Counted from the stretch's first letter, positions 17,535 to 26,768 are shown. The stretch is 64,000 bases of DNA from Halorhabdus salina (GCF_013839425.1 NZ_JACDNP010000002.1:287192-351191); one strand, 5' to 3'. Program-made: numbers and translations. Notes: generated from the sequence alone by a model not told the origin.

Positions 17535-18500
17535 ATGGCAGATCGCGTCATCATCGACACCGACACCGCGACCGACGACACGCTGGGTATCTTGCTTGCG
17601 GTCTTATCGGATCGGGTCGACGTCGAAGCGCTAACGATCGGGGCCGGCAACGTCGCCTTCGATCGCCAAGTCGAAAACGCAAAGTACACCCTGCAACTCG
17701 CCGACATCGCTGAGAAGATCCCCGTCTACGAGGGGGCACGAACACCGCTGGTCAAAGAGCACGACCACGCCACAGAGATCCACGGCGAGGGTGGCCTCGG
17801 TCCTGCTCTCGTCCCCGAGACTGACGTCCCTTCAGCCGAGGGGTTCGCCCCCGAGTACATCGTCGAGGCGGCTCGCGAATACCCTGGTGAGATCACCCTC
17901 GTCTGTCTGGCTCCACTGACGAACGTCGCGCTCGCCTTGGAACGCGAGCCACAGTTGGGTGATCTCCTCGCAGACGTCGTCGTGATGGGCGGGAACGTCC
18001 ACACACCTGGCAATGTGACGCCAGCCGCCGAGTTCAATTTCTGGGTCGATCCCGACGCCGCAAAGATCGTTCTCGACGAACTCGACGTCACGCTGGTCGA
18101 CTGGGGACTCACCCTGCGGGACGGCACGCTCGATACGGCCGCCGAGGATCAGATCGTCGATGCCGCCGCTGATTCCCGATTCGCTGCATTCTACGAGACG
18201 ATTTTCCAGCCGGATTCTGAAGGGGTCGAGGAAGATTCCCGCTGGGAGGGGACGGCCCAGCCGGACGCGCTCGCGACCGCTGTGGCCGTCGCCCCGGAAC
18301 TGATCGCGGAGCGTGGTACCTACGCGGTCGACGTTGACGAACGCGAGGGGCTGACCCGAGGGGTCACGGTTACCGACACCAACGGCATCACCGACCGCGA
18401 CCCACGGACCGACGTAATCGAGGCTGTGGATACGGACGGTTTCCGGCAACTACTGGTCGAGACGCTCGTCTCGGGCGATGCTGATCGATCGATCGAGTGA
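17535..18500 (+). CDS. Inosine-uridine preferring nucleoside hydrolase
   Basis: A 321-residue IUNH-family enzyme splitting nucleosides into base and ribose. The calcium-binding N-terminal motif is DTDTATDDTLG (residues 8-18), a slight variant of DTDPGxDD; VMGGNVHTPGNVTPAAEFNFWVDPDAAK near 160-185 is the second signature. No signal peptide, so it is cytoplasmic. It follows the ribokinase gene in the same direction and probably the same operon. Which nucleosides are used cannot be read from sequence. Confidence 0.88.
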   Translation: MADRVIIDTDTATDDTLGILLAVLSDRVDVEALTIGAGNVAFDRQVENAKYTLQLADIAEKIPVYEGARTPLVKEHDHATEIHGEGGLGPALVPETDVPSAEGFAPEYIVEAAREYPGEITLVCLAPLTNVALALEREPQLGDLLADVVVMGGNVHTPGNVTPAAEFNFWVDPDAAKIVLDELDVTLVDWGLTLRDGTLDTAAEDQIVDAAADSRFAAFYETIFQPDSEGVEEDSRWEGTAQPDALATAVAVAPELIAERGTYAVDVDEREGLTRGVTVTDTNGITDRDPRTDVIEAVDTDGFRQLLVETLVSGDADRSIE

Positions 18501-18788
18501 GAGGACGAGGGCGCGCTCACGATCGGAGCAGTATCGGCGACAAGACTCGGTATCCATGATACAGTCGTCGCTACGGTACGCGTCGCCACCGCGTTTCCGA
18601 ATCCGAAGTACCTACAGGATCTTGTCGTCGTGATCGAGGCGAACGTCAAGACGGAACGGACCGACGCGACAGTTCCTGAGTGGGATCCCTTCAAGCGGTT
18701 CCAGATACGCATCCGGTTCCGCCACGAAACTCAGTCCATGGTGAGAACGGTAATCCCCGAAAGGGGAACGGTGGCACGTCTTCAAACA
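18501..18788. other. Region without a supported gene after the nucleoside hydrolase
   Basis: The plus-strand frame stays open from the hydrolase stop to the small membrane gene at 18789, but it has no good start codon and no recognisable domain. The composition is ordinary for the genome. It could be a decayed gene. Confidence 0.35.
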
Positions 18789-18992
18789 ATGACACCGCTC
18801 GGAATTCTCACTGGATTGTTCTTCCTGTCAATGGGACTCGCTGCGTTGTATCGCCCCAAACTACGGGGACCCAGAGACGTGAGCCTCATTTCCGGGGATG
18901 TCGGTTCGGGAGAGGGAGTCGGTGCGTACGCGAGCGGAGTATTTCTGACCTTGCTGAGACTGGGATTCCGCTACCTTGGTCTGCGGTATTGA
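18789..18992 (+). CDS. Possible small membrane protein
   Basis: A 67-residue frame starting MTPLGILTGLFFLSMGLAALYRPK: one N-terminal membrane helix, a polar middle with Gly-Ser residues, and a second hydrophobic segment (FLTLLRLGFRYLG). The hydrophobic pattern makes a real gene plausible, but there is no recognised family and the coding signal is short. Confidence 0.35.
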   Translation: MTPLGILTGLFFLSMGLAALYRPKLRGPRDVSLISGDVGSGEGVGAYASGVFLTLLRLGFRYLGLRY

Positions 18993-19026
18993 ATCGGCAA
19001 TAGGAACTCTCGCTGGCGGCAATACT

Positions 19027-19256
19027 CTACGTCGAAACGCTGTCTTCGTCGTCCTCGACCACTCGGTGCTTAGTGTTCTCGAGGGTGACTCGGAGGGCAT
19101 ACGGCAGTACAATCGCGCCACTGACGGCAATTCCAAGAGCGCTCCAGCGGACGATGCCATCGAAAACGACGATCCCGAAGATGCCAATTTCGGCTGGGCC
19201 CAGAGGCCAATCAGTACCTGCACGCGACGATCGTAGAGCGGATATTCGTCAGTCAG
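19027..19256 (-). pseudogene. Broken small membrane protein gene
   Basis: Read leftward, one frame gives TDEYPLYDRRVQVLIGLW near 19250-19205 and, after a frame change, another gives PAEIGIFGIVVFDGIVRW and SALGIAVSGAIVLPYALRV, ending in the acidic tail VEDDEDSVST and a TAG at 19027-19029. Together they resemble an intact two-helix haloarchaeal membrane protein, but neither frame has a start codon and the two halves are in different frames. Probably a decayed gene. Confidence 0.45.
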
Positions 19257-19375
19257 GGAGGCAGTAGGTGATCACACTACAGTAAAACCGGGCATCCAAT
19301 CAGGTCGGTGTTCAAATACGTAGTGCAGCCGCTATCGAACACGTCACGCACGTCGAAAAGAGCGGACCGTCGGCG

Positions 19376-19729
19376 TCAGCCGAACAGTTCGCCGAGACCT
19401 TCGCCGTCGGCCTCCTCGTCATCGTCGTCGCCGGCTTCTTCTTCTTCCCCAGCGGCTTCTTCGTCGTCGTCGGCTTCCTCAGCCTCGTCGTCGCCACCCT
19501 CGTCGGCGGCTTCGACTTCGCCGCCGGCAGCGCCGCCCGTCGCGGCGGGCACGGCAGCGGCTTCCTCGACGGCCTCGTCGATGTCGACATCCTCGAGTGC
19601 GGCCACGAGGGCCTTCACGCGGGATTCCTCGACGTCGACGCCGGCAGCGTCGAGCACGTCCGTCAGGTTGTCTTCGTTGATCTCTTCGCCAGTTTCGTTC
19701 AGGATGAGTGCTGCGTAAACGTATTCCAT
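19376..19729 (-). CDS. rpl12: Ribosomal stalk protein P1 (L12)
   Basis: A 117-residue archaeal P1/L12 protein. The helical N-terminus [42 protein letters not shown] dimerises and binds L10; then an Ala/Gly hinge and a Glu/Asp-rich tail lead to the conserved GLGELFG end, which contacts elongation factors. It is the last gene of rpl1-rpl10-rpl12, 17 bases after rpl10. The extreme acidity is normal for halophiles. Confidence 0.97.
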   Translation of the reverse strand: MEYVYAALILNETGEEINEDNLTDVLDAAGVDVEESRVKALVAALEDVDIDEAVEEAAAVPAATGGAAGGEVEAADEGGDDEAEEADDDEEAAGEEEEAGDDDDEEADGEGLGELFG

Positions 19730-19746
19730 TGGTGTATCCTCCGTAG

Positions 19747-20796
19747 TTATCCGAACATCTCGCCGAGTGCGTCGCCGCCGTCATCGCCGTCCTCGTCGTC
19801 TCCGTCGTCTTCCTCGGCGTCGGCTTCGTCAGCCTCGTCGGCGTCGTCGCTATCCTCGGCATCGCTGTCTTCGTCTGCCTGTTCCTCAGTGGCTTCAGCA
19901 GCGACCGCGACGTCCTGAAGGTCCTCCGGGAGGGCCTCCTCGTCGTCGATCTGGCTCGCGAGTGCGCGAACCTGTGCGTCGGCCTTGCTCACGAGGTCGT
20001 CGGCCAGGTCCGGGCTCTCGATAGAGGCCTGCAGGCCGAGGCTCTTTGCCTCGCCGCGGGCCGTCTGGAGCAGTGCCGGGCCCGTCTCGGCCGTCGGGAA
20101 GACGGCATTGATCGAGAGGTTCCGGGCACGACCGGCCGCGGCCTGGACGTCGCTGCGGTACTGATCGATGTCCAGTTCGAGGTCTTCGGGCTCGAAGAGG
20201 ACGCCCTCGGCGTGGACGGCACGCAGGTCCAGCCCGACTTCCTTGGGCTCGATGCCGAGTTCGGCGAGGACGTTTGCGAGCTCGGCCGACACTTCGCCGC
20301 CGGCTTCGAGCACCGTCGAATCCTCGAGGACCTTGATCGAGCCTTCTTGAATGCGGGCGTTGGCGCCGACGCTCTGCAACTCGCCAACGAACGGCCCGGG
20401 GTCGATCCCCGTGTCACCCTCGGTGATGACGATGTCGTTGGGAGCAATCTCGCCGGCATTGATTGGGGCCGACGTCTTCGAGGCCTCCAGTTGCTGGTAG
20501 AGCCCGAAGGGATTGTCGTTGGTCCCGATCAGCCCGACGTGGCCAGAGATGTACTGAACGAGGTCTTCGAGGCCCTCGTCGACCTCCTCTAAGGCGCGCT
20601 CGACCAGCGTGTTCCGGCTGACGCGCAACTCCGCGGTGCCATAGAGGTTCCGGCGCATATCCTGGAGTTGCTGGCTGGGAATTCCCGTCAGGTCGACGAT
20701 GCCGACGCTGTCGTAGGATTCGAGCGTCGCGACGAGGTCGTCGATTTCTTCGCGCTTCCACTCGGGAATCGTCTCGGTCTTGCGCTCGGCGCTCAT
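19747..20796 (-). CDS. rpl10: Ribosomal protein L10 (P0)
   Basis: A 349-residue archaeal L10/P0. The N-terminal 110 residues ([38 protein letters not shown]) bind 23S rRNA; a P0-type insertion follows; the C-terminal part has helices that bind P1 dimers, then an Ala/Glu/Asp-rich tail ending ALGEMFG, the same end motif as P1. It is the base of the ribosomal stalk. The start lies 1 base after the rpl1 stop, so they are translated from one mRNA. Confidence 0.97.
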   Translation of the reverse strand: MSAERKTETIPEWKREEIDDLVATLESYDSVGIVDLTGIPSQQLQDMRRNLYGTAELRVSRNTLVERALEEVDEGLEDLVQYISGHVGLIGTNDNPFGLYQQLEASKTSAPINAGEIAPNDIVITEGDTGIDPGPFVGELQSVGANARIQEGSIKVLEDSTVLEAGGEVSAELANVLAELGIEPKEVGLDLRAVHAEGVLFEPEDLELDIDQYRSDVQAAAGRARNLSINAVFPTAETGPALLQTARGEAKSLGLQASIESPDLADDLVSKADAQVRALASQIDDEEALPEDLQDVAVAAEATEEQADEDSDAEDSDDADEADEADAEEDDGDDEDGDDGGDALGEMFG

Positions 20797-20797
20797 C

Positions 20798-21436
20798 TCA
20801 AGCCACCTCCACGGCGGGGCCCATGGTGGTCTTGATGTACACCGAGTCGAGGTTCAGCGGTCCTTTCTCCAAGTCGGCGTGGAGCCGGCGCAGAATGACG
20901 TCGATGTTGTCTGCGATGTCCTCGGCGGACATGTCCTCGGCGCCGACGCGCGTGTGGAACGTCCGCCGGTCGCCGCTGCGCAGCTGGACCGTGTTTTTCA
21001 TCCGCTCGACGATTTCGACGACGTCGTCGTCGGGCTGGAGTGGCTCGGGCATCTTCCCGCGCGGACCGAGCACGGTCCCGAGATACCGACCGATGTCCTG
21101 CATCATCGACGCTTCGGCGATGAAGAAGTCGGTGTCGTCGGCAAGGTCCTTGGCCTGGTCGTCGTCGTCGCCGAGGTCTTCGAGATCGTCGCCGTCGAGG
21201 ACGTCGTCGGCGACCTCCTCGGCACGGATCGCGGTCTCGCCGTCGGCAAAGACAACGATAGTCGTCTCCTGGCCAGTACCAGCCGGAAGAACAATACTCT
21301 CATCGATACGATTCGACGGATCGTCAAGGTCTATGTCGCGCAGGTTGACTGCGAGATCCACCGTCTCGGTAAATTTCCGATCCGGTGAGTCTTCGAGTGC
21401 GCGAGAGACTGCATCTTCTATGTCCTGATCTGCCAT
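20798..21436 (-). CDS. rpl1: Ribosomal protein L1
   Basis: A 212-residue L1 protein of the large subunit, sited at the E-site stalk. It carries [18 protein letters not shown] at the start and [20 protein letters not shown], the L1 signature, near residues 120-140. Archaeal L1 also represses its own mRNA. An unusually strong ribosome binding site (GGAGGTG) lies five bases before the ATG, in a leader with an L1-site-like hairpin. It heads the rpl1-rpl10-rpl12 operon. Confidence 0.97.
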   Translation of the reverse strand: MADQDIEDAVSRALEDSPDRKFTETVDLAVNLRDIDLDDPSNRIDESIVLPAGTGQETTIVVFADGETAIRAEEVADDVLDGDDLEDLGDDDDQAKDLADDTDFFIAEASMMQDIGRYLGTVLGPRGKMPEPLQPDDDVVEIVERMKNTVQLRSGDRRTFHTRVGAEDMSAEDIADNIDVILRRLHADLEKGPLNLDSVYIKTTMGPAVEVA

Positions 21437-21532
21437 TGTTCACCTCCGTAGTGCGCCATCTGGCTTCTACGGGTCAGTGAAACAGGCGGCTTGCCTGTCT
21501 CGACCGAAGCAACGCCGAAGCGACACTTAAAC
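21437..21532 (-). promoter_or_regulatory. Promoter and L1-binding-site-like leader of rpl1 operon
   Basis: On the minus strand a GTTTAAG TATA box lies at 21526-21532, predicting a start of transcription near 21505 and an untranslated leader of about 65-70 bases. In the leader CCGTAG (21467-21472) pairs with CTACGG (21446-21451) around an asymmetric loop containing AGATGG, the kind of sequence L1 recognises in 23S rRNA. The 3' arm of the stem overlaps the ribosome binding site, so L1 bound here would block translation. Autoregulation by L1 through such a leader is known in Halobacterium. Confidence 0.65.
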
Positions 21533-21625
21533 CCGTCGAACCGTCAAGACGGCAGGTACCGTCGATCTACCGCCGATTGCCGTCGACCACGGAGCTTTTC
21601 CCCGTGCTCACGTATCTGTAGCCCG

Positions 21626-23296
21626 ATGCGCATCCGGACGACGCTTCTCGGCGTGTTACTCCTCGTTGCAGTCGTTCTCTCGGGGACGATCTTCGCCGGC
21701 TTCACGATGCACAAGGAGGGCGTCGTCGATCAGGAGCGCGAGGATGTCCAGCGAACCGCGTCGGTCGTGGCCAATCGGATCGACGCACGCCTCACGACAA
21801 CGGTCGAAGCTGTCGAGCTGTGGGAAGCGAACATCGCCGCCGGGGACGGTGATCCTGCTGGCCGGTTCAATGCGCTCACTACGTTCCTCAACCGAACCGC
21901 ATTCGATCGAGCCGGAATCTATTCGAAAGACGGTGACCTCGCCTCTATCTCCGGCTCGGGTCTGACGCCCGAGGACTTCCGAACGCTGGTCGGGCACAAC
22001 TACGCTGGCGAACCGTTCGTCGACCAGGCACTTGCCGGACACGTCTATATCAGTCAACCGACGCGGTCGCTGACCGACCAGTACGTCGTCAGGATCGCAG
22101 CCCCCATCCAGAACCAGGGGGACGCTATCGCCGGAGTCTTCAGCGGGACATTCGAGATTGGCAACGGATCGCTGTTGGGCGACGTGCCCACCGTGGGCCA
22201 CGACGCCGACCGGATTCAGATCACAGCCAACGAGACAACGCTACTGGCGGCACCGTCATTCGAGGGTGATGCGCTCACGGCGAACGCGACTGTCGAGCGG
22301 ACCGGCTGGACGGTCGGTGTCGAACGACCCCGGTCGACGATCGCCGACAGACTCACATTGGCGACGACCTTACAATTCGGCGGCGTCGTCGTCGCACTGC
22401 TCGCCGTCGGGTTCGTCGGACTCTGGGTCTCACAGACGACGTTGACTCGCATTCGGGACCTTCTCGATGCGTCGGCGGCCCTCGAATCCGGCACGTATCG
22501 AACTGACCTCGACCTCGGCGATATCGATGAGTGGCGACAGCTAAGCGAGCGGTTCAACTCGCTGGCCAGGACACTCGAACAACGAGACTCCCAGTTACGC
22601 GTGCTCAATCGCGTCCTCAGACACAACCTGCGCAACGACATGAACGTGATCACAGCCCGCGCCGAGCGGGTATTGGCTGACGACGACACGCCAGCGTCAG
22701 TCCAGGCAGATATCGAACAGATCCACGAGACGGCAACTCGACTTATCAACACAAGCGAACATGCCCGGACACTGTACGATGATCTGCTAGCGACACCAAA
22801 GCAGGCGATCGAGCCCGTCGACGTCACGGCGGTCGTCGAACAGCGGACCGCGATGCTCGCCGCAGAATATTCCGAGAGTACGATCGAAACCAACCTCCCC
22901 GAGCACGCCTGGGCGCTCGATTCCACGACACTCCCAATCGTGGTCGAGGAGATCGTCCGGAATGCGATCGTCCACAACGACTTACCAGAAGCTGAGCGAA
23001 CAGTAACCGTCTCCGTCGAGCCAGAACAGGACCCGACTGACTACGTCGATACCGAGCGCGAGACGCGGATCGTCGTCGCGGATAACGGCCCCGGGATGCC
23101 GATGGTCGAAGAAGCGCTGCTGACTGATCAACTCGAAGAAACGTCAGTCGAACACGGCAGCGGCCTAGGCGTGTGGTTAGCCAACTGGCTGATCGACCAG
23201 ATCGGCGGGGTCGTGTCGGTCTCGACGGGCATCGACCGGGGAACCACTGTCACGATCCACCTTCCAGCCCCCGGGACTCCACCGACGGACGAGTGA
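21626..23296 (+). CDS. Membrane sensor histidine kinase
   Basis: A 556-residue kinase. One membrane helix (residues 1-27), an extracellular CACHE-like sensor domain to about 235, a second helix (about 250-272), a HAMP segment, then the H-box LRHNLRNDMNVI (phosphorylated His near 334), N-box VEEIVRNAIVHND, and the ATP lid boxes DNGPGMP and GSGLGVWLANWLI. It is complete, with no receiver gene nearby. It lies between rpl1 and rpl11 on the opposite strand, so it breaks the L11-L1 order common elsewhere. ATG 21626 starts the membrane helix directly; the longer upstream start gives basic low-complexity residues. Confidence 0.88.
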   Translation: MRIRTTLLGVLLLVAVVLSGTIFAGFTMHKEGVVDQEREDVQRTASVVANRIDARLTTTVEAVELWEANIAAGDGDPAGRFNALTTFLNRTAFDRAGIYSKDGDLASISGSGLTPEDFRTLVGHNYAGEPFVDQALAGHVYISQPTRSLTDQYVVRIAAPIQNQGDAIAGVFSGTFEIGNGSLLGDVPTVGHDADRIQITANETTLLAAPSFEGDALTANATVERTGWTVGVERPRSTIADRLTLATTLQFGGVVVALLAVGFVGLWVSQTTLTRIRDLLDASAALESGTYRTDLDLGDIDEWRQLSERFNSLARTLEQRDSQLRVLNRVLRHNLRNDMNVITARAERVLADDDTPASVQADIEQIHETATRLINTSEHARTLYDDLLATPKQAIEPVDVTAVVEQRTAMLAAEYSESTIETNLPEHAWALDSTTLPIVVEEIVRNAIVHNDLPEAERTVTVSVEPEQDPTDYVDTERETRIVVADNGPGMPMVEEALLTDQLEETSVEHGSGLGVWLANWLIDQIGGVVSVSTGIDRGTTVTIHLPAPGTPPTDE

Positions 23297-23344
23297 ACGA
23301 CGAACGCTGCGCTTCGTGAGTGTCCTGAACGGGTACAGCAAGCG

Positions 23345-23370
23345 AGAAATGAAAAGAGCCCCGGCTTTCC
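23345..23370 (-). terminator. Terminator-like hairpin after rpl11
   Basis: On the minus strand the palindrome AGCCGGGGCT is followed directly by CTTTTCATTTC, a T-rich run. It lies about 55 bases after the rpl11 stop and fits a transcription end for that single gene. Confidence 0.5.
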
Positions 23371-23426
23371 AGCACACGCACACGCCAGCCATCAACAGGG
23401 ATCGGCTGGGCGTCGCAGGCCTGAGT

Positions 23427-23903
23427 CTACTCGGCCAATGCGTCGTCGTAGGCCCCGTCGTCGATCTGTGCGGCGACCTCGCGAGGGTCGTCGCCCTCGA
23501 TGGTGACGCCCAGGGAGACACAGGTCCCGACGATCTCCTTTGCGGCTTCCGTCAGCTCGTAGGCCAACAGGTCGGGGTGTTTCTGCTCGGCGATGGTTTT
23601 GACCTGCTCGATGGAGAGGTCGGCGACGAACTCATCGGCGGGTTCACCGCTGCCGGTCTCGAAGCCGGCTTCGTCTTTGACCAGCGCGGCCGTCGGCGGG
23701 ACGCCCACGTCGATCGAGAACGAACCGTCTTCCTCGTACTCGACGGTGACGGGGACCTCAGTACCGTCGAAGGCCGCTGTCTGATCGTTGATGTCCTGTA
23801 CGACAGCCTGGACGTCGACCGGCGTCGGGCCGAGTTCGGGGCCGAGCGGCGGCCCGGGATCGACCTGGCCGCCAGCGACGAGAACCTCGATCGTTTCAGC
23901 CAT
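23427..23903 (-). CDS. rpl11: Ribosomal protein L11
   Basis: A 158-residue L11. The N-terminal domain has GGQVDPGPPLGPELGPTPVDVQAVVQDIN, the L11 signature with the Pro-rich linker to the rRNA-binding C-terminal domain (SIEQVKTIAEQKHPDLLAYELTEAAKEIVGTCVSLGVTIEG). It binds the GTPase-associated centre of 23S rRNA. It is transcribed alone, as is known for L11 in Halobacterium, and is separated from rpl1 by a histidine kinase. Confidence 0.97.
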   Translation of the reverse strand: MAETIEVLVAGGQVDPGPPLGPELGPTPVDVQAVVQDINDQTAAFDGTEVPVTVEYEEDGSFSIDVGVPPTAALVKDEAGFETGSGEPADEFVADLSIEQVKTIAEQKHPDLLAYELTEAAKEIVGTCVSLGVTIEGDDPREVAAQIDDGAYDDALAE

Positions 23904-24030
23904 ACCAGTGAATCCGTCGGCGCAGAGTTAAGAATTGCTTTTCGATACTGGCACCGTCACTAGTTGACGGGGGCGTGGACGATCGATGCGAAACCGCCGC
24001 CGATGGCCGCTTGCACGCGGCCGAGATGAC

Positions 24031-24231
24031 TCACTCGACGACGATCCCGTTCCGGGTGAGGAAATCACTGGCCCGCTTGATCTCGACCGGGCTACCGATA
24101 ATCCGGACGCTGGCGTCCTCGTGACGGACCGTCACTGTAAACCGCTCAGTCAGGGTTGGCCCGACGGTTTCGAGGGTGTCGGCCGGGAGCTGAATCTGGG
24201 TACTATCCCGGAGGCGGGCGGCGGTTGACAT
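24031..24231 (-). CDS. Small conserved haloarchaeal protein (VNG_1110C-like)
   Basis: A 66-residue protein with the pattern DSTQIQLPADTLETVGPTLTERFTVTVRHEDASVRIIGSPVEIK.., followed by a helix and FLTRNGIVVE. This matches a short family conserved in haloarchaea, with no known role. It is divergent from the Drg gene. The size and conserved ends make a real gene likely. Confidence 0.65.
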   Translation of the reverse strand: MSTAARLRDSTQIQLPADTLETVGPTLTERFTVTVRHEDASVRIIGSPVEIKRASDFLTRNGIVVE

Positions 24232-24341
24232 CGGTACAGTTCTCGCCGTGGCGGCCTATGAGTGTGACGAAGTCCGGATCCGGAGCGATCTCCCGCCCCG
24301 GACGGAAGCCCTTTTGAAGGGCGACGGCCGAAGATTCGACG

Positions 24342-25454
24342 ATGGGCCTTGAGGAGGAGATCCGGGAACTCGAGGAGGAGATCGCATCCACCCCCTACAA
24401 CAAGTCGACCGAGGAGCACATCGGCCGCCTGAAGGCCAAGCTCGCCGAGAAAAAAGAGGAGTTCGAAAAGCGCCAGTCCGGCTCGGGCGGTGGGTCAGGG
24501 TACGCTGTCGAGAAGACCGGCGACGCCACGGTGGCCCTGGTTGGCTTTCCCAGCGTCGGTAAGTCCACGCTGATCAACGCCCTCACCAACGCCGACAGCG
24601 AAGTCGGGTCGTATGACTTTACGACGTTGGACGTCAATCCGGGGATGCTCCAGTACAACGGCGCGAACATCCAACTACTCGACGTTCCCGGATTGATCGA
24701 AGGGGCCGCGGGCGGCCGGGGCGACGGTAAAGCAGTGCTGTCGGTCGTCCGGACGGCCGATCTCGTGCTGTTCGTCCTCTCGGCCTTCGAGATCGGTCAA
24801 TACGAGCGCCTCAGCGAGGAACTCTACAAGAACAAGGTTCGGCTGGATGTCGAGCCCCCCAGAGTCAGCGTCCGCAAGAAACACAAGGACGGCATCAGCG
24901 TGAATGCGTCTGTCGACATCGATCTCGACGAACAGACGGTAAAGAGCGTCCTCCGGGAACACGAGTTCGTCAACGCCGACGTGACCATCGGCGAGCAGAT
25001 CGACATCGACCGGCTGATCGACGGGATCATGGACAACCGCGAGTATCTGCCCTCGCTCGTCGCCGTCAACAAGGTCGACCTGATCGATCCCAGCTACGTC
25101 GACACCGTCACGGCGGATCTCCGCGAGGTCGGCGTCGATCCCGATGACGCGATTTTCATCAGCGCCGAGAAGGAGAAGGGCCTCGAAAGCCTGACCGAGC
25201 GCATCTGGGACGGACTCGGACTCATCCGGATCTACATGGACAAGCCAGGCCGGGGCGTCGACTACGAGGAGCCGCTGATCCTCACCGAGGGTGACACCGT
25301 CGGGGATGCCTGTGAGAAGATCGGCGGGCGCTTCGACGATCGCTTCCGCTTCGCGCGGGTCTCCGGTGAGAGTGCGGCCCACGACGACCAGCAGGTCGGC
25401 CGGGATCACGAACTTGCCGACGAGGACGTCCTCCGGATCGTCGTCGATCGGTGA
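24342..25454 (+). CDS. drg: DRG-family GTP-binding protein
   Basis: A 370-residue OBG/DRG GTPase. A helical N-terminus (residues 1-60) precedes the G domain: G1 GFPSVGKST (about 69-77), G3 DVPGLIEG, G4 NKVD at about 244, G5 ISAEKEKG. The C-terminal TGS domain (about 295-370, IRIYMDKPGRGVDYEEPLIL... GDTVGDACEKIGG) is present, so the protein is full length. Eukaryotic and archaeal Drg proteins bind ribosomes. The next gene begins 4 bases after its stop. Confidence 0.93.
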   Translation: MGLEEEIRELEEEIASTPYNKSTEEHIGRLKAKLAEKKEEFEKRQSGSGGGSGYAVEKTGDATVALVGFPSVGKSTLINALTNADSEVGSYDFTTLDVNPGMLQYNGANIQLLDVPGLIEGAAGGRGDGKAVLSVVRTADLVLFVLSAFEIGQYERLSEELYKNKVRLDVEPPRVSVRKKHKDGISVNASVDIDLDEQTVKSVLREHEFVNADVTIGEQIDIDRLIDGIMDNREYLPSLVAVNKVDLIDPSYVDTVTADLREVGVDPDDAIFISAEKEKGLESLTERIWDGLGLIRIYMDKPGRGVDYEEPLILTEGDTVGDACEKIGGRFDDRFRFARVSGESAAHDDQQVGRDHELADEDVLRIVVDR

Positions 25455-25458
25455 GTCG

Positions 25459-25920
25459 ATGCCGACGAGCGACGTCCCACGGAATCGCCTCCTCGCCGTC
25501 CTCTCGCTGTCGGTCGTCCCCTGGACGGGGCTGCTCACCGGTGGGTACGTCACGCTGGTTATGCCGTGGGGACTGCACGATCCGTTCGGCCCCCACATCA
25601 CACTCCTGCCGGACTATCTCGCAGCCACCGGAAGCGGTCCGCCACCCTTCCTGTTCGCCTGGCCGCTCGGTGTCGGGATCTACGGGCTGACACTGGTGAG
25701 CGCGCTCGGCGAGACGTTCGACCGTGGAGATCCGCGGGTCACGGGCGGGTTACTCGTGCTGGTCGGCGTGACCCAATTGACGGTTGCCTGGGGGTTCCTG
25801 CGCCGTGGTGAGTACGCGCTCGTCGCTCCACTGGGGACCCTCGCCGCCTGGACGCTCGCGTGGTGGTTCTACTGGCCGGACTTGCGATCGATCGCCCGCT
25901 TCGAGCGCCACCGGGACTGA
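25459..25920 (+). CDS. Haloarchaeal membrane protein, TIGR04206-like
   Basis: A 153-residue membrane protein with four hydrophobic helices (about residues 9-32, 60-82, 92-112, 120-140). Conserved points include VVPWTGLLTGG, LPDYL and FLFAWPLGVGIYGLTLV, the pattern of the TIGR04206 family found only in haloarchaea. It is likely cotranscribed with drg. Function unknown. Confidence 0.65.
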   Translation: MPTSDVPRNRLLAVLSLSVVPWTGLLTGGYVTLVMPWGLHDPFGPHITLLPDYLAATGSGPPPFLFAWPLGVGIYGLTLVSALGETFDRGDPRVTGGLLVLVGVTQLTVAWGFLRRGEYALVAPLGTLAAWTLAWWFYWPDLRSIARFERHRD

Positions 25921-25982
25921 CACACCGTCACGTGCCGTTCGGCGCCGGCACGTTTTTCGGCGACCCGCCCGTCCAATCGCAC

Positions 25983-26741
25983 ATGGATGGCACGCTCGAT
26001 CACGTCATGATGCGCGTCGAGGACTTGGAGGAATCGCTTGCGTGGTACAAGTCCCACCTCGGCTACGAGGAGATCGGTCGCTGGGAGGCCGAGACGTTCA
26101 CGAACGTCCACCTTGCCCCCTCGGGCGTTCACGAGGACGGGGCAACGCTGGAACTGACCTACAACCACGACGGTCGCTCCTACACGATGGGCGACGCCTG
26201 GGGCCACATCGCTGTTCGCGTCGAGGACGTCGAGGAGGCCTACTACGAACTCATGGACGAGGGCGTCGAAGACTACCGCCGACCCGAGGATAATCCCGGC
26301 TACGCCTTCGTGAAAGACCCCGACGGCCACGAGATCGAGATCGTCGAGCGCGACCACGGTGCCCGCTGGAGTATCGATCACACGATGCTCCGCGTCGAGG
26401 ACGCAAACGACGCGATCGGCTGGTACACGCGCGCCCTCGAGTACGACCTCACCCACCGGAGCGAGCACGACTCCTTTGCGCTGTACTTCCTGAAGCCAGC
26501 GGACGCCCCGGAAGCGGCGATGTCAGTCGAGTTGACCTACAACTACGACGGTCGCTCCTACGAGATGGGTGACGCCTGGGGTCACCTGGCGGCCCGCATC
26601 GAGGAAGGCACCCTCAAAGACGCCTGGGAGACGCTCATGACCCGCGAGGCAGAGGACTACCGCGATCCGGAGTCCTGTGACTACAACTACGCGTTCACGA
26701 AGGACGCTGACGGGCACGAAATAGAGATTGTCGAGCGATAG
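25983..26741 (+). CDS. Two-domain VOC protein, glyoxalase I-like
   Basis: A 252-residue protein with two vicinal-oxygen-chelate domains in tandem. Each repeats the same signature: LDHVMMRVEDLEESLAWY and SIDHTMLRVEDANDAIGWY at the starts, LELTYNHDGRSY and VELTYNYDGRSY in the middle, and DPDGHEIEIVER / DADGHEIEIVER at the ends, giving metal-binding His and Glu residues. Duplicated lactoylglutathione lyase-like proteins detoxify methylglyoxal; haloarchaea use gamma-glutamylcysteine instead of glutathione. ATG 25983 is the first plausible start after the preceding gene. Confidence 0.85.
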   Translation: MDGTLDHVMMRVEDLEESLAWYKSHLGYEEIGRWEAETFTNVHLAPSGVHEDGATLELTYNHDGRSYTMGDAWGHIAVRVEDVEEAYYELMDEGVEDYRRPEDNPGYAFVKDPDGHEIEIVERDHGARWSIDHTMLRVEDANDAIGWYTRALEYDLTHRSEHDSFALYFLKPADAPEAAMSVELTYNYDGRSYEMGDAWGHLAARIEEGTLKDAWETLMTREAEDYRDPESCDYNYAFTKDADGHEIEIVER

Positions 26742-26768
26742 CGAGACGCGAACGGAGTGAGCGTCTCG
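26742..26768. repeat. Hairpin directly after the VOC gene
   Basis: CGAGACGC (26742-26749) and GCGTCTCG (26761-26768) form a perfect 8-bp stem with an 11-base loop, starting at the base after the stop codon. Another GAGACGC copy occurs near 26806. It could end transcription; it also resembles short palindromes spread through haloarchaeal intergenic DNA. Confidence 0.45.

Noticed and set aside
18861..19223. 120-codon minus-strand frame
   Set aside because: It crosses the decayed membrane gene in the wrong frame and is rich in Ser and Arg, typical of a shadow frame.
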